Below, one piece after another: positions 1-7,900 of a stretch of 34,039 bases of DNA. Made by a program: the position numbers and the translations under genes. The DNA is from CAZGVV01 sp964529155 (GTDB taxonomy: Bacteria; Pseudomonadota; Alphaproteobacteria; Rickettsiales; SXRF01), in contig CAZGVV010000015.1 in assembly GCA_964529155.1 (NCBI GenBank), positions 1 through 34,039 of the forward strand, written 5' to 3'. Each line of letters opens with the position of its first letter. The stretch's first letter is position 1. Under the pieces are notes generated by a model. That model had not been told where the DNA came from. It searched no databases and worked only from the letters and a program-made list of their open reading frames with translations.

Positions 1-99
1 CGTTATTCGGCCAGTCTGTTGTCATACATTTACTCTTTGTTAAAGTTCGAAATATCCGTTTTTCATACAGCAAGCTGTACCTGAGCGTTGGGCAGCAGT

Positions 100-270
100 T
101 TAGCCCTCTCCATCTGCCCCGTCCAGAGCCTTCCCACCCGATTTTGGAAGATAGTTAAATTCCAGCCACTTACAGCAATTCGAATATTTCGCGCTTCCAT
201 CGGGGAAAGTAATTTCCCAAACCTCGTAGTCAGTCAAATTTAGAATCTGTAATGTGCAGTTAAGCCACAA
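100..270 (-). pseudogene. possible decayed coding remnant
   Basis: A minus-strand frame is open from an in-frame TGA at 289-291 to a TAA at 100-102. It has no ATG; the first usable start is a TTG at 270, giving about 56 residues. The middle reads like protein (for example DYEVWEITFPDG and YSNCCKWLEFNY), but no ribosome binding site is visible and no family is recognised. It is more likely the tail of a lost gene than a functional one. A chance open frame is the main alternative. Confidence 0.2.
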
Positions 271-305
271 GACTAATAAGCTACTATCTCAGCCAAAGAA
301 GGCAC

Positions 306-446
306 ATGTATGTCTATATATTTGAATCCGATTGGCAAATTCAGGCATTTAAGCATGGCCGCTATACGGCGGAGGCTATCGGTAACCGGCTTATGCTGCA
401 AGAATTGATTGGGAAGTGCCGAATGGCAATGAAAGACGCAGAATAA
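306..446 (+). CDS. hypothetical small protein, 46 residues
   Basis: ATG at 306, TAA at 444-446. The peptide begins MYVYIFESDWQIQAFKHG and ends CRMAMKDAE. A purine-rich AGAAGG lies just upstream of the ATG and could serve as a ribosome binding site. The sequence has a balanced composition and a probable amphipathic C-terminal helix, but no known family is recognised. It precedes the large helicase gene on the same strand by about 120 bases, so it might belong to the same accessory block. A chance frame cannot be excluded. Confidence 0.33.
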   Translation: MYVYIFESDWQIQAFKHGRYTAEAIGNRLMLQELIGKCRMAMKDAE

Positions 447-569
447 AATTGTATTTCAATTACTTATGCATTATACCCAATGTCACGGAAACTTCATAAA
501 ACACTGATTTACCGTAGAACTGAGGCAGGTTAGTATTATTAATTAACATTAACCAACCGCTTGGCTTTC

Positions 570-3500
570 ATGTCTGACGAATCTTACCGCCAGCTGCTGC
601 TTAAAACGCTTTCGCCGGTTGAGCGAAAAGTGGTGGAAGCGCAATTCGATCAAGGGCCATTAAATCGCCGCCACTATGTTGCGCGCCATCTTGATCGCAT
701 GGTGCAGAAATTGGAAGATGACCAATTCTTGTGGGACCATCAAAAAGCGATGCTCACCAAGGCGCGCGATCAATTCGTAGATGAAACCAAGCCCTTAAGC
801 GCCCTTTTTATCAGCCCTACAGGTTCCGGTAAAACGGAAGTGTTTGTGCGGTTGATGGAATGCCTATCGCACCAAACCGACCGCAACGAAAAGATAACGC
901 CCACCACGATTGTACTGGTGCCGCGCGATAAGCTGGTAGGACAGACCAAAGACCGCTTCAAAAAAGATTTTCCTAACCTCAAAGTGGGCGTGTATTCCGG
1001 TACCGGCAAAAAACCCGCACCGCTTACTGTGATGACCTATGATTCATTCATCCTGTTGATGCAGAAAAATCTGATTAGGCCTGAAGATTTAACGGCAATC
1101 GTGATGGATGAAGCACATCGTGGCCTTTCCGATAACCGCTGGACGGAATTTTTAAAGCTAAAGGAAAAAGTACCGATTTTTGCTTTCAGTGCCTCACCTT
1201 CGTTTGATGCGATGAAGGACGTGCGCCGTCTGCTGGATAAAGAAAGCGAGGTATTCGGTACCACGGTACGTGAACTGGCGAAGGCAGAGCCACCTTGCTT
1301 GGCACCCGTAGCTAACTATTTATACCGCGTTAAGGTGAATATCCATAATGGCGAAGAACCGCTAGAGCGGCAAGATCGCGACGAGATTTTCTTTAAAGCA
1401 AAGCTCCAAGCAGCGTTCGAGTTTTTAGTTGATTACACCGACCCGGAAACGGGCAATTCGCCACTCGGCCAAACCAGCTTATTTTTCACCCGCGATACGG
1501 CTCGCGCCAAACAAGCATCAGAATTCTTTGAAACCGGCCTACGCAGCATTATGCGGTACAAGGGCGATGATCCGGTGCAGCTGCAACGTAAGCAGCGCGT
1601 AAAAGAACGGCTGCAGCAATTTTCATCGCTTACACGCTACACCAGCGGCAATGAAGATTCAGATCGTGAGCAGGAAAATATCATCAAGCAGCTGGATGGC
1701 GGCCAGCTTATGGCGGCATTTAATGCCAGATTGTTTGAGGAGGGCACGGACATTAAGCGTGTTAAAAACATCTTCAACCTTGATACCTCTGAATCGCTGG
1801 TAACGGCGCTACAGCGCGGCGGGCGCGGTATTCGCTATCATAAAGATATCCCTGACGCGCAGTGCAACGTCATCGATATGTTTGTGGAGTATCAGGGAAA
1901 TATCCAAGGCAATCCACAGTTCTATGCCGATGCGATTGATGATCCATCGCTAGCCGTGACCATCACCACCACTGTTGATGTTGATGAAAAGGGTAAAATT
2001 ACTAATCCTACTGTGGAAGTACCTGAATCGCCTACAGTCAATGATGTCCCAGCGGCGGCGGAGCTTGAAGGTAGTAGTCAGGGAGCAGTGATATTACCAT
2101 CTGTTGTAGCGGCCGCTGGTGTTGCTGCTACCAATGACCCAAAAATAACATCAATTCAACCCAAAGAAAAATCTGCAGCTCTTTATCCAGTAAAAACAGT
2201 GGATTGGTTGAATGAAGAGGAGTTTACAGAAGCGGTGTTTGCCGGTGCGCGTCCGACCGTGCCGCAAAAGCGCGAATTGACACAACTGCTGCATGATATC
2301 AATGCGCACTACGAAACCTATAAAGGGGATAAATATCCACCGCTTTTTCAAGTGGAAGGCGGGCGTATTCGTGCAGAAATGCGTGATAATGGCGGCAAGC
2401 CGGAACTGTGCCTGCAACATGCTGCCGTGCTACTGGCACAGGATTATGTAGGATTAAAACGCAGCAAATCATCATTATGGAAAGCGCAAGATGAATTCGA
2501 GCCGTTGGTGATTGGCACTGGCGCTTTAGCTAACGAGTTACGGGCAGATTACCGTAAAGCTTGGAAGAAAGCCGAGAAGCACACATGGGAACAAGATAAA
2601 AGAAGAAGCGCTGATAGAGAGCCATTCCGATTTAACGGCGAAACCGTACGTATGGAAGTGATGCGCACCGATAGCGGTGAAATAAAAGTCTGCGCCCATG
2701 AAAGCGCTGCCTATGCATTTAAACATACGCTCGGTGTGCCACGCAATAAAATGTCTCTGGATGCTATCTATGAGGAAATGCGCGCACAGGTGCTCAATAC
2801 CAAAATCAAAGAAGAACGCTACGGCCAGGATTTCGACAAGCTATGGGGCGAAATGGAGCGCACGGCAGAGCGCGAGGCCAAAGGCAACCCAGGCAAGCCT
2901 GTTATGGTGGGCAAAGCACCGCTCAAATTAGAAACGGTATATGATAGTGAGATAGGCCAATTACAGCAAGTAGTACCACGCTCATCAGCTGCCCGCATAG
3001 AACAGCAATTAGAGATTCCCCGCGACAAAACGTATATCTGGAAAGAACGCGATGAATTTCACCAGTTAGTATTTGCTGGCCAGCCAGAAATCACCGGCGA
3101 GCAAGAGCGTGGATTCCGTAATCTTTGGCAACAGCTGGAACATCATCACGAACGACGCACACCTACTAGTATGCCGATGCAAATTGCAGACCGGGATGCG
3201 CATATCGCTACTTGCTTAACACCAGAAGGTACTGAAATTTTCTGCTCTAGCATTTCCAACGTCCGTCTATTCCGCGAGCATCTCAAACTGCCAAAGCATG
3301 TTATAAGCTGGGATTATTCAGCAAATATTGATGATATTAAGCGTATTCAGAAGGAGCGAGATAATACGTTATATGACGATAAAACTCAGGATTGGCTCGG
3401 TGTCAGTGCCATGGCAAGGGCTGCGCAAGTTTCCGCCACTAAAATGAGGGATGTATATCGAATGTTAGAAAAGGCTTGGCTTTCCAGAACAGAAGACCAA

Positions 3501-4748
3501 GAAACAATTGGAGTTTTTGAGTATAGTATACCTGTAGAAAGAGTGGCCATTAGAAAGACTCCTACCGGTAATCATTTATGTTTACATAAAGATACGGTTA
3601 GCCTTTTCGCAATACCTCCTAAGACGCAGGATTGGCTTGCCGGGATTGATATGTCTAATGAGACTAAACGAGCGCAGAATACAATAGCGGGAATTTATCA
3701 ACAGTTAGAGGATGGTTACAATGCCCGCAGACCAGATCAAACACATATTACGGCAGTAGATACTTATGATAATAAGTATCATATACCCGTCGAGCAATTA
3801 GGATTCCGTGGCCGTGCGGACTGGTTTTGCGTGCATCAGGATGCGATTCCTTTATTTCAAAAAAAATATAAGGCCGAAGAATGGGTTTCTTATTCCGAGA
3901 TGGCAGAATTAACCACGAAAAATCATGCTAAAACTAAAAAGCTCTATAATGCGCTCGAGCAAGAATTCAAAAATCCCGATAGAAAAAATAAAATAATACG
4001 TATTAAAAATAATATGCATGAAATAGCTATACATGAATCACATCTTGCATTTAAGGAACCCAAAAAAGGTCCCCCAGTTTTCTGTGTACATATTGATGAA
4101 AAAGATAAATTCAATTCCCCTGAGCATAGCACGGATTGGGTTAAAGCTTCAGATATGAGCAGAATTTGCGGATATAATGCTGCTGAAATGTGCACCATGT
4201 ACAAAGCTATACGTAATGCTTTTGACAAAGAAGAAAGCTTGGATACCCTTAAATTTAATTTTAACGGTCGCCATGTTACTGTACGAAGAGATCAAATTTC
4301 TTACCGTGGCAAAGCCCATACCCAATGTTTCCACAAGGACATTGTCAAGCAATTTTATAAAGAAACTAAAAATGATCAGTGGACTTCGAGAAATGATTGG
4401 TATCCTAAAAAGCATATCAGCCTGAGACCTGCTTTATTGTCATTGTTTAATGAGATTGAAGAAAAATATAAAAGCAGGGCATTTGAACAAGAGTTTATTG
4501 AGGTTGAGGGGGCTAGTATCTCTACAGATGCAGTCAGCTTATTGAAAGAGGGTATTCTTGGTGTAAAGGCTGAATTAAGTCCATTAATTGATCAACTGAT
4601 TTTGAAGCGCCGTGCAAGCCTAGACGAGGATTTAGTTAATCGAGGTGCAGTGGACAGTGTTGGCGTATTAGATGAAACTAAAGCCTCTGATGTGGCAGAG
4701 TTTGCACGCAGCAAAGCAAAAAATCGTGAGCGCACAGGAAAAGATTAG
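570..4748 (+). CDS. SF2 DEAH-type helicase with long repeat-bearing C-terminal region
   Basis: The protein has 1392 residues from the ATG at 570; a TTG at 561 is in frame but less likely. The N-terminal half is a superfamily 2 ATPase: P-loop TGSGKT at 84-89, DEAH at 180-183, FSASPS (motif III-like) at about 206-211, and QRGGRGIR (motif VI) at 415-422, preceded by FEEGTDIKRV. This core resembles the helicase part of restriction-type and other DNA-translocating SF2 proteins, but no nuclease motif or methyltransferase partner is seen. From about residue 544 onward the protein is a chain of about nine degenerate 80-95-residue repeats (separate entry). GC content falls clearly in the 3' third. The next gene begins one base after the stop. 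The ATPase call is firm; the biological role (defence, mobile-element maintenance, repair) is inference. Confidence 0.85.
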   Translation: MSDESYRQLLLKTLSPVERKVVEAQFDQGPLNRRHYVARHLDRMVQKLEDDQFLWDHQKAMLTKARDQFVDETKPLSALFISPTGSGKTEVFVRLMECLSHQTDRNEKITPTTIVLVPRDKLVGQTKDRFKKDFPNLKVGVYSGTGKKPAPLTVMTYDSFILLMQKNLIRPEDLTAIVMDEAHRGLSDNRWTEFLKLKEKVPIFAFSASPSFDAMKDVRRLLDKESEVFGTTVRELAKAEPPCLAPVANYLYRVKVNIHNGEEPLERQDRDEIFFKAKLQAAFEFLVDYTDPETGNSPLGQTSLFFTRDTARAKQASEFFETGLRSIMRYKGDDPVQLQRKQRVKERLQQFSSLTRYTSGNEDSDREQENIIKQLDGGQLMAAFNARLFEEGTDIKRVKNIFNLDTSESLVTALQRGGRGIRYHKDIPDAQCNVIDMFVEYQGNIQGNPQFYADAIDDPSLAVTITTTVDVDEKGKITNPTVEVPESPTVNDVPAAAELEGSSQGAVILPSVVAAAGVAATNDPKITSIQPKEKSAALYPVKTVDWLNEEEFTEAVFAGARPTVPQKRELTQLLHDINAHYETYKGDKYPPLFQVEGGRIRAEMRDNGGKPELCLQHAAVLLAQDYVGLKRSKSSLWKAQDEFEPLVIGTGALANELRADYRKAWKKAEKHTWEQDKRRSADREPFRFNGETVRMEVMRTDSGEIKVCAHESAAYAFKHTLGVPRNKMSLDAIYEEMRAQVLNTKIKEERYGQDFDKLWGEMERTAEREAKGNPGKPVMVGKAPLKLETVYDSEIGQLQQVVPRSSAARIEQQLEIPRDKTYIWKERDEFHQLVFAGQPEITGEQERGFRNLWQQLEHHHERRTPTSMPMQIADRDAHIATCLTPEGTEIFCSSISNVRLFREHLKLPKHVISWDYSANIDDIKRIQKERDNTLYDDKTQDWLGVSAMARAAQVSATKMRDVYRMLEKAWLSRTEDQETIGVFEYSIPVERVAIRKTPTGNHLCLHKDTVSLFAIPPKTQDWLAGIDMSNETKRAQNTIAGIYQQLEDGYNARRPDQTHITAVDTYDNKYHIPVEQLGFRGRADWFCVHQDAIPLFQKKYKAEEWVSYSEMAELTTKNHAKTKKLYNALEQEFKNPDRKNKIIRIKNNMHEIAIHESHLAFKEPKKGPPVFCVHIDEKDKFNSPEHSTDWVKASDMSRICGYNAAEMCTMYKAIRNAFDKEESLDTLKFNFNGRHVTVRRDQISYRGKAHTQCFHKDIVKQFYKETKNDQWTSRNDWYPKKHISLRPALLSLFNEIEEKYKSRAFEQEFIEVEGASISTDAVSLLKEGILGVKAELSPLIDQLILKRRASLDEDLVNRGAVDSVGVLDETKASDVAEFARSKAKNRERTGKD
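2199..4550 (+). repeat. about nine degenerate tandem protein repeats inside the helicase
   Basis: Each unit opens with a Trp-containing start (DW, LW, IW, QW), continues with helical sequence ending near Y..LE, then a short strand-rich part, and closes with a C-x-H-x-(D/E)...F signature (FCVHQDAIPLF, LCLHKDTVSLF, QCFHKDIVKQF, VCAHESAAYAF). Opening Trp positions are 546, 637, 824, 942, 1022, 1105, 1190 and 1271, with a Trp-less unit opening near 731. The first four units are about 92 residues apart, the last five about 80-85. Unit 9 lacks the closing signature. The repeats are visible only in protein; DNA identity between units is low, so they are old. Confidence 0.75.
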
Positions 4749-4749
4749 T

Positions 4750-5046
4750 ATGCCCGTATTGCAAACTAAGCAAAATATTTCAGAGTTCACTGATAGTTTT
4801 GTTAGTCGCTTAAAACAGTCATCGGATGGCGAAGCTGTAGAAGTGGTATTAGTCCAAGGTGACAATCAGCAAAATAGCCGCTGCTATGCTTACATTGCTA
4901 TAGTTGCGTCTCTTATCCGCGATTTAGAGATTTCATTAAAAATCCGCACTACAAACCTTGAAGATTTTGGTGTTATACTCATTTCAGGTTCAGGCTCACC
5001 AGATAACGCTACCCAGGCACATATTACTGAGCGCTATCTAAAATAA
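4750..5046 (+). CDS. hypothetical protein, 98 residues, partner of the helicase
   Basis: The ATG at 4750 lies one base after the helicase stop (TAG 4746-4748), so translation is probably coupled; the same frame could be extended upstream into the helicase gene but that is unlikely. The protein starts MPVLQTKQNISEFTDSFV and ends AHITERYLK. It looks like a small alpha/beta protein with a hydrophobic central segment (YAYIAIVASLIRDL) and a Gly/Ser-rich turn (ILISGSGSPDN). No family is recognised. The tight spacing suggests it works with the helicase, for example as a subunit or regulator. Confidence 0.7.
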   Translation: MPVLQTKQNISEFTDSFVSRLKQSSDGEAVEVVLVQGDNQQNSRCYAYIAIVASLIRDLEISLKIRTTNLEDFGVILISGSGSPDNATQAHITERYLK

Positions 5047-5153
5047 TAAGAGAACTGTACCAGCTAACTAGGTTATCCTTGTGTACCAGTTTACATAAAA
5101 GCACACAAAGAAAATCAACAACTTATTGGATATCCACAACTTCCACAGAGAAA

Positions 5154-5230
5154 TGGTCGGAGTGAGAGGATTTGAACCTCCGGCCCCTACGTCCCGAACG
5201 TAGTGCTCTACCAGGCTGAGCTACACTCCG
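5154..5230 (-). tRNA. tRNA-Pro (anticodon CGG)
   Basis: Read on the minus strand, a full cloverleaf forms: acceptor CGGAGTG with CACTCCG, D arm GCTC...GAGC, anticodon stem CTACG/CGTAG around the loop TTCGGGA (anticodon CGG, reading CCG), and T arm GGAGG-TTCAAAT-CCTCT. Discriminator A and an encoded CCA follow at 5157-5154. The C1:G72 pair is typical of tRNA-Pro. Its 3' end points at the helicase block, the orientation expected for an element integrated at a tRNA 3' end. Confidence 0.95.
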
Positions 5231-5347
5231 AAATAGCGTCCTTTGAAGGCATAAAAAAGGGTCAATAGCGCGTTTGCACGAGAAAATCCAGTATTTCTGT
5301 GGGGATACTGCGGGAAAAAAGCATCATCATGAAAACGCGACGAAAGG

Positions 5348-6361
5348 CTAATACATGCGCTCGACGCAGAATTCCACCATTTCCATCAGCGCTTGTTTTT
5401 CTGGGCTGGCGGGCAGCGTGGCAATGGCGGCGGTGGCGCGGTCCACGTAGGTGCGGGCGATGGTGCAGGTTTCTTGCAGGGCGTGGTGGCGCTCCAGTAT
5501 TGCGCTGGCCTGGGCGAGATCAGCATCCTGCTGGTCGCCCTGGGCGATGGTGCGCTCCCAGAAGGCGCGTTCGCTGGCGTCGGCTTTGGCGTAGGCCAGC
5601 AGAATCGGCAGCGTAACTTTACCTTCGCGGAAATCATCGCCCACGGTTTTGCCAAGGGCTTGCTGGTCTGCACCGTAATCCAGGGCATCATCTACCAATT
5701 GGAAGGCGATGCCCAGCGCATGGCCAAATGCGCGCAGCGGCTTTTCCCACGCCGTTTTATCCGCCACCACCGCGCCGAGTTCGCAGGCGGCGGCAAACAG
5801 TTCGGCGGTTTTGCAGGTGACAACTTCCAGGTATGCTTCGCGCGGAGTATCCAATGCGCCTTCGAGCAGTAATTGTTTTACTTCGCCCTGTGAGATAACG
5901 GCCGCAGCATCAGAAAGGATTTTCAGGGTTTTCAGCGAGCCGTCAGCCACCATGAGCTGAAACGCCTGAGCAAGCAGGAAATCACCGACCAGAATGCTCG
6001 CTTTGTTGCCGAATACGTCATTGGCGGTAGCCAGCCCGCGGCGGAGTTTGCTGTCATCCACCACGTCATCATGCAAGAGTGTGGCGGTGTGGATTAATTC
6101 CACCGACGCGGCAAGACCAATATGCCGAGCGCCTTCATAACCGCATACACGGGCGCTGAGCAGCGTGAGCATCGGCCGCAAGCGTTTGCCGCCGGAGACG
6201 ATAATATGCTGGGCAATATCGCGGATTAAGGGCAACTCACCACTTACCCGCGCCAAAATCAACGCATCCACCCGCCGCACATCGTCAGCGGTGATGGACT
6301 GGGAAAGAGCGAGCGGAGAAGCGGCAATCATACGGGCAGGCGCGGATTTCATGGCGATCAT
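5348..6361 (-). CDS. ispB: polyprenyl (octaprenyl-type) diphosphate synthase
   Basis: A trans-isoprenyl diphosphate synthase of 337 residues that extends allylic diphosphates with IPP to make the side chain of ubiquinone. Visible are the first Asp-rich motif in LLHDDVVDD, the GGKRLRP substrate-binding motif, and the second Asp motif in FQLVDDALDYG, followed by GKTVGDDFREGKVTLP. The start is taken at the ATG at 6361, which overlaps the pncC stop by one base (TAATG); a further in-frame start lies 27 bases upstream inside pncC. It is the last gene of the ispD-ispF-pgpA-pncC-ispB operon, joining precursor synthesis and use. Exact chain length cannot be read from the sequence. Confidence 0.92.
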   Translation of the reverse strand: MIAMKSAPARMIAASPLALSQSITADDVRRVDALILARVSGELPLIRDIAQHIIVSGGKRLRPMLTLLSARVCGYEGARHIGLAASVELIHTATLLHDDVVDDSKLRRGLATANDVFGNKASILVGDFLLAQAFQLMVADGSLKTLKILSDAAAVISQGEVKQLLLEGALDTPREAYLEVVTCKTAELFAAACELGAVVADKTAWEKPLRAFGHALGIAFQLVDDALDYGADQQALGKTVGDDFREGKVTLPILLAYAKADASERAFWERTIAQGDQQDADLAQASAILERHHALQETCTIARTYVDRATAAIATLPASPEKQALMEMVEFCVERMY

Positions 6362-6858
6362 TAAGCCATTGCAGGCCGCAAATGGCAAGCCGTATCATGC
6401 AATAAGGTTAACGCTTGCAATGTGGCCGCTTGCCGCACCTCAGCGCGATTGCCGGGAAGATGATAGTGCTGACACTGGATTTGCGCGGCGGTAGCGACGG
6501 CGATATAGACCAATCCGACCGGCTTTCCCGGGGTCTCCCCTCCCGGCCCGGCAATGCCGGTTACGGCAACAGCAATATCGGCTTGGGCATATGTAAGCGC
6601 GCCCTGGGCCATGGCAGAGGCCACTTCTGGGCTTACCGCACCATGGGCTGCCAGTAATGCGGCAGACACACCGAGCATGGTTTCTTTAGCGTGGTTGGCA
6701 TAGGTAACAAAACTGCACTCAAAAGCGGCGGATGCGCCGGGAATATCGGTAATGCAAGCAGCAATCATTCCTCCGGTACAGGATTCGGCGGCGGTGATTT
6801 TTAAACGCGCGGCAATGCAATGACGGATCAAGGCCAGCGCTACTGCGTGCGCGCTCAT
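6361..6858 (-). CDS. pncC: nicotinamide-nucleotide amidohydrolase (CinA C-terminal domain)
   Basis: 165 residues forming a stand-alone CinA C-terminal domain, the NMN deamidase that recycles nicotinamide mononucleotide to NaMN. Family marks are AESCTGGMIA near residue 24, the segment SFVTYANHAKETMLGV, and AVTGIAGPGGETPGKPVGLVY near residue 98. The N-terminal molybdopterin-binding-like domain of full CinA is absent, as is usual in alphaproteobacteria. Its ATG overlaps the pgpA stop by four bases (ATGA) and its stop overlaps the ispB start, so it is translated as part of the operon. Confidence 0.92.
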   Translation of the reverse strand: MSAHAVALALIRHCIAARLKITAAESCTGGMIAACITDIPGASAAFECSFVTYANHAKETMLGVSAALLAAHGAVSPEVASAMAQGALTYAQADIAVAVTGIAGPGGETPGKPVGLVYIAVATAAQIQCQHYHLPGNRAEVRQAATLQALTLLHDTACHLRPAMA

Positions 6859-7373
6859 GCGATGCTCATGAGCCAGTTGGTAAACGGCGTGAACACATCA
6901 GGGATTCCGAGCAACAAGGTGATGCCCAGGCAGACCCCAATGAAAATAATCGGGTAAAACGCCGCGAGCATGTCGTCAAACATTACGCCCACCGCGCCTT
7001 TGATGGCGCGGTCAGCCCAGCAGATGGGCCATGGTTTCAGCACGTCGAATAAGCGGAACAGGGCAAATCCAACGAAATACCCCTGCCAGGTGGGGGGTAA
7101 AACGGATAGCAGCAGGCACACACCCGCTACTTCGTCGATAACGATTTCGCCCGGGTCTTCCTTGCCGGTATGTGCCAAGTAAACGTGGCAAACGGGAATA
7201 CCGATGAGAAAGAGGATCCATGCAACGCAAAACAGGCCGAGGCCGCCGGCAGACACATGAAGTGCATAAGCGAAAGGTAATGCGGCCAGCGTACCAACCG
7301 TGCCGGGGGCTTTAGGGGAAAGGCCGGAGCCGAACCAGGTGGCAAGCATACGGGCGATGTTATAGCGGTTCAT
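6855..7373 (-). CDS. pgpA: phosphatidylglycerophosphatase A
   Basis: 172 residues. PgpA removes phosphate from phosphatidylglycerol phosphate in the inner membrane to make phosphatidylglycerol. Seen are the N-terminal GSGLSPKAPGTVGTLAALP motif, the acidic EDPGEIVIDEVAG motif in the middle, and FALFRLFDVLKPWPI followed by GAVGVMFDDMLAAFY; several hydrophobic segments span the membrane. The frame is open upstream, but the ATG at 7373 (MNRYNIARML) is chosen because family similarity starts there and it forms an ATGA overlap with the ispF stop. Confidence 0.93.
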   Translation of the reverse strand: MNRYNIARMLATWFGSGLSPKAPGTVGTLAALPFAYALHVSAGGLGLFCVAWILFLIGIPVCHVYLAHTGKEDPGEIVIDEVAGVCLLLSVLPPTWQGYFVGFALFRLFDVLKPWPICWADRAIKGAVGVMFDDMLAAFYPIIFIGVCLGITLLLGIPDVFTPFTNWLMSIA

Positions 7374-7900
7374 GGCGTTACCGGAAGCCAGATGGCCACT
7401 GCCGCTTGCGCCGCCAGTCCTTCGCCGCGGCCAGTGAAGCCGAGTTTTTCGGTGGTGGTTGCTTTCACATTCACCCGGCTGCGCGAAATACGGAGGATCT
7501 GGGCGATATTGTCCATCATGGCAATGCGGTGCGGCCCGATTTTGGGCTCTTCGCCGATGAAGGTGACATCCACATTTACCACCCCTCCCCGCTGCGCAGT
7601 GAGCAAACCAAAAGCATGAAGCAGAAATTTCGCAGAGTCGGCACCTGCCCATTGCGGGTCACTGGGGGGAAAATGCATGCCAATGTCACCTGCACCCAGC
7701 GCGCCGAGCAGTGCATCAACAATGGCATGATACCCGACATCCGCATCAGAGTGGCCATGAAGTTTTGTCGGGTGCAACACTTTAACGCCGCATAAGGTAA
7801 CAGTTTGCTCCGTGTGAGGGGTATTTTCAGGGTGCGGCACAAAGGGGTGCACGTCAAACCCCATGCCGATGCGTGTTTCAAAGGGGATATTAGGAGGCAT
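7370..7900 (-). CDS. ispF: 2-C-methyl-D-erythritol 2,4-cyclodiphosphate synthase
   Basis: 176 residues. This MEP-pathway enzyme cyclises CDP-ME 2-phosphate to MEcPP with release of CMP. The family signature is clear: RIGMGFDVHPF near the start with the metal-ligand D-x-H, LHGHSDADVGYHAIVDALLGA with the second His ligand, IGMHFPPSDPQWAGADS, and the C-terminal ATTTEKLGFTGRGEGLAAQA. In many alphaproteobacteria ispD and ispF are fused; here they are separate genes overlapping by 11 bases. Confidence 0.96.
   Translation of the reverse strand: MPPNIPFETRIGMGFDVHPFVPHPENTPHTEQTVTLCGVKVLHPTKLHGHSDADVGYHAIVDALLGALGAGDIGMHFPPSDPQWAGADSAKFLLHAFGLLTAQRGGVVNVDVTFIGEEPKIGPHRIAMMDNIAQILRISRSRVNVKATTTEKLGFTGRGEGLAAQAAVAIWLPVTP

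Larger units (their letters stand above)
1..569. other. gene-poor leader of the helicase block
   Basis: Apart from the 46-codon frame at 306-446 and the possible relic at 100-270, no gene is seen. The stretch 447-569 is AT-rich (for example TATTATTAATTAAC near 533-546) and probably holds the promoter of the helicase gene, but no convincing paired -35/-10 could be chosen. No tRNA, array or long repeat was seen. Confidence 0.5.

Noticed and set aside
570..4748. Type I or type III restriction subunit as the identity of the helicase
   Set aside because: The ATPase core fits the same superfamily, but no PD-(D/E)xK nuclease motif, no methyltransferase gene and no specificity gene are seen nearby.
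5130..5138. ATATCCACA, a near match to a DnaA box, with CCACAG and TTATCC nearby
   Set aside because: Only one good match and no cluster or AT-rich unwinding region; not enough to suggest an origin.
5299..5960. Plus-strand open frames opposite ispB
   Set aside because: They are antisense to a clear polyprenyl synthase gene and give low-complexity Arg/Gly/Ala-rich sequence, so they are shadows.
6362..6388. Longer start for ispB
   Set aside because: The extra nine residues lie in the pncC gene and have no family similarity; the ATG at 6361 forms a stop-start overlap.
7374..7652. Longer N-terminus for pgpA
   Set aside because: The upstream part is the ispF gene read in another frame; PgpA similarity begins at MNRYNIARML.
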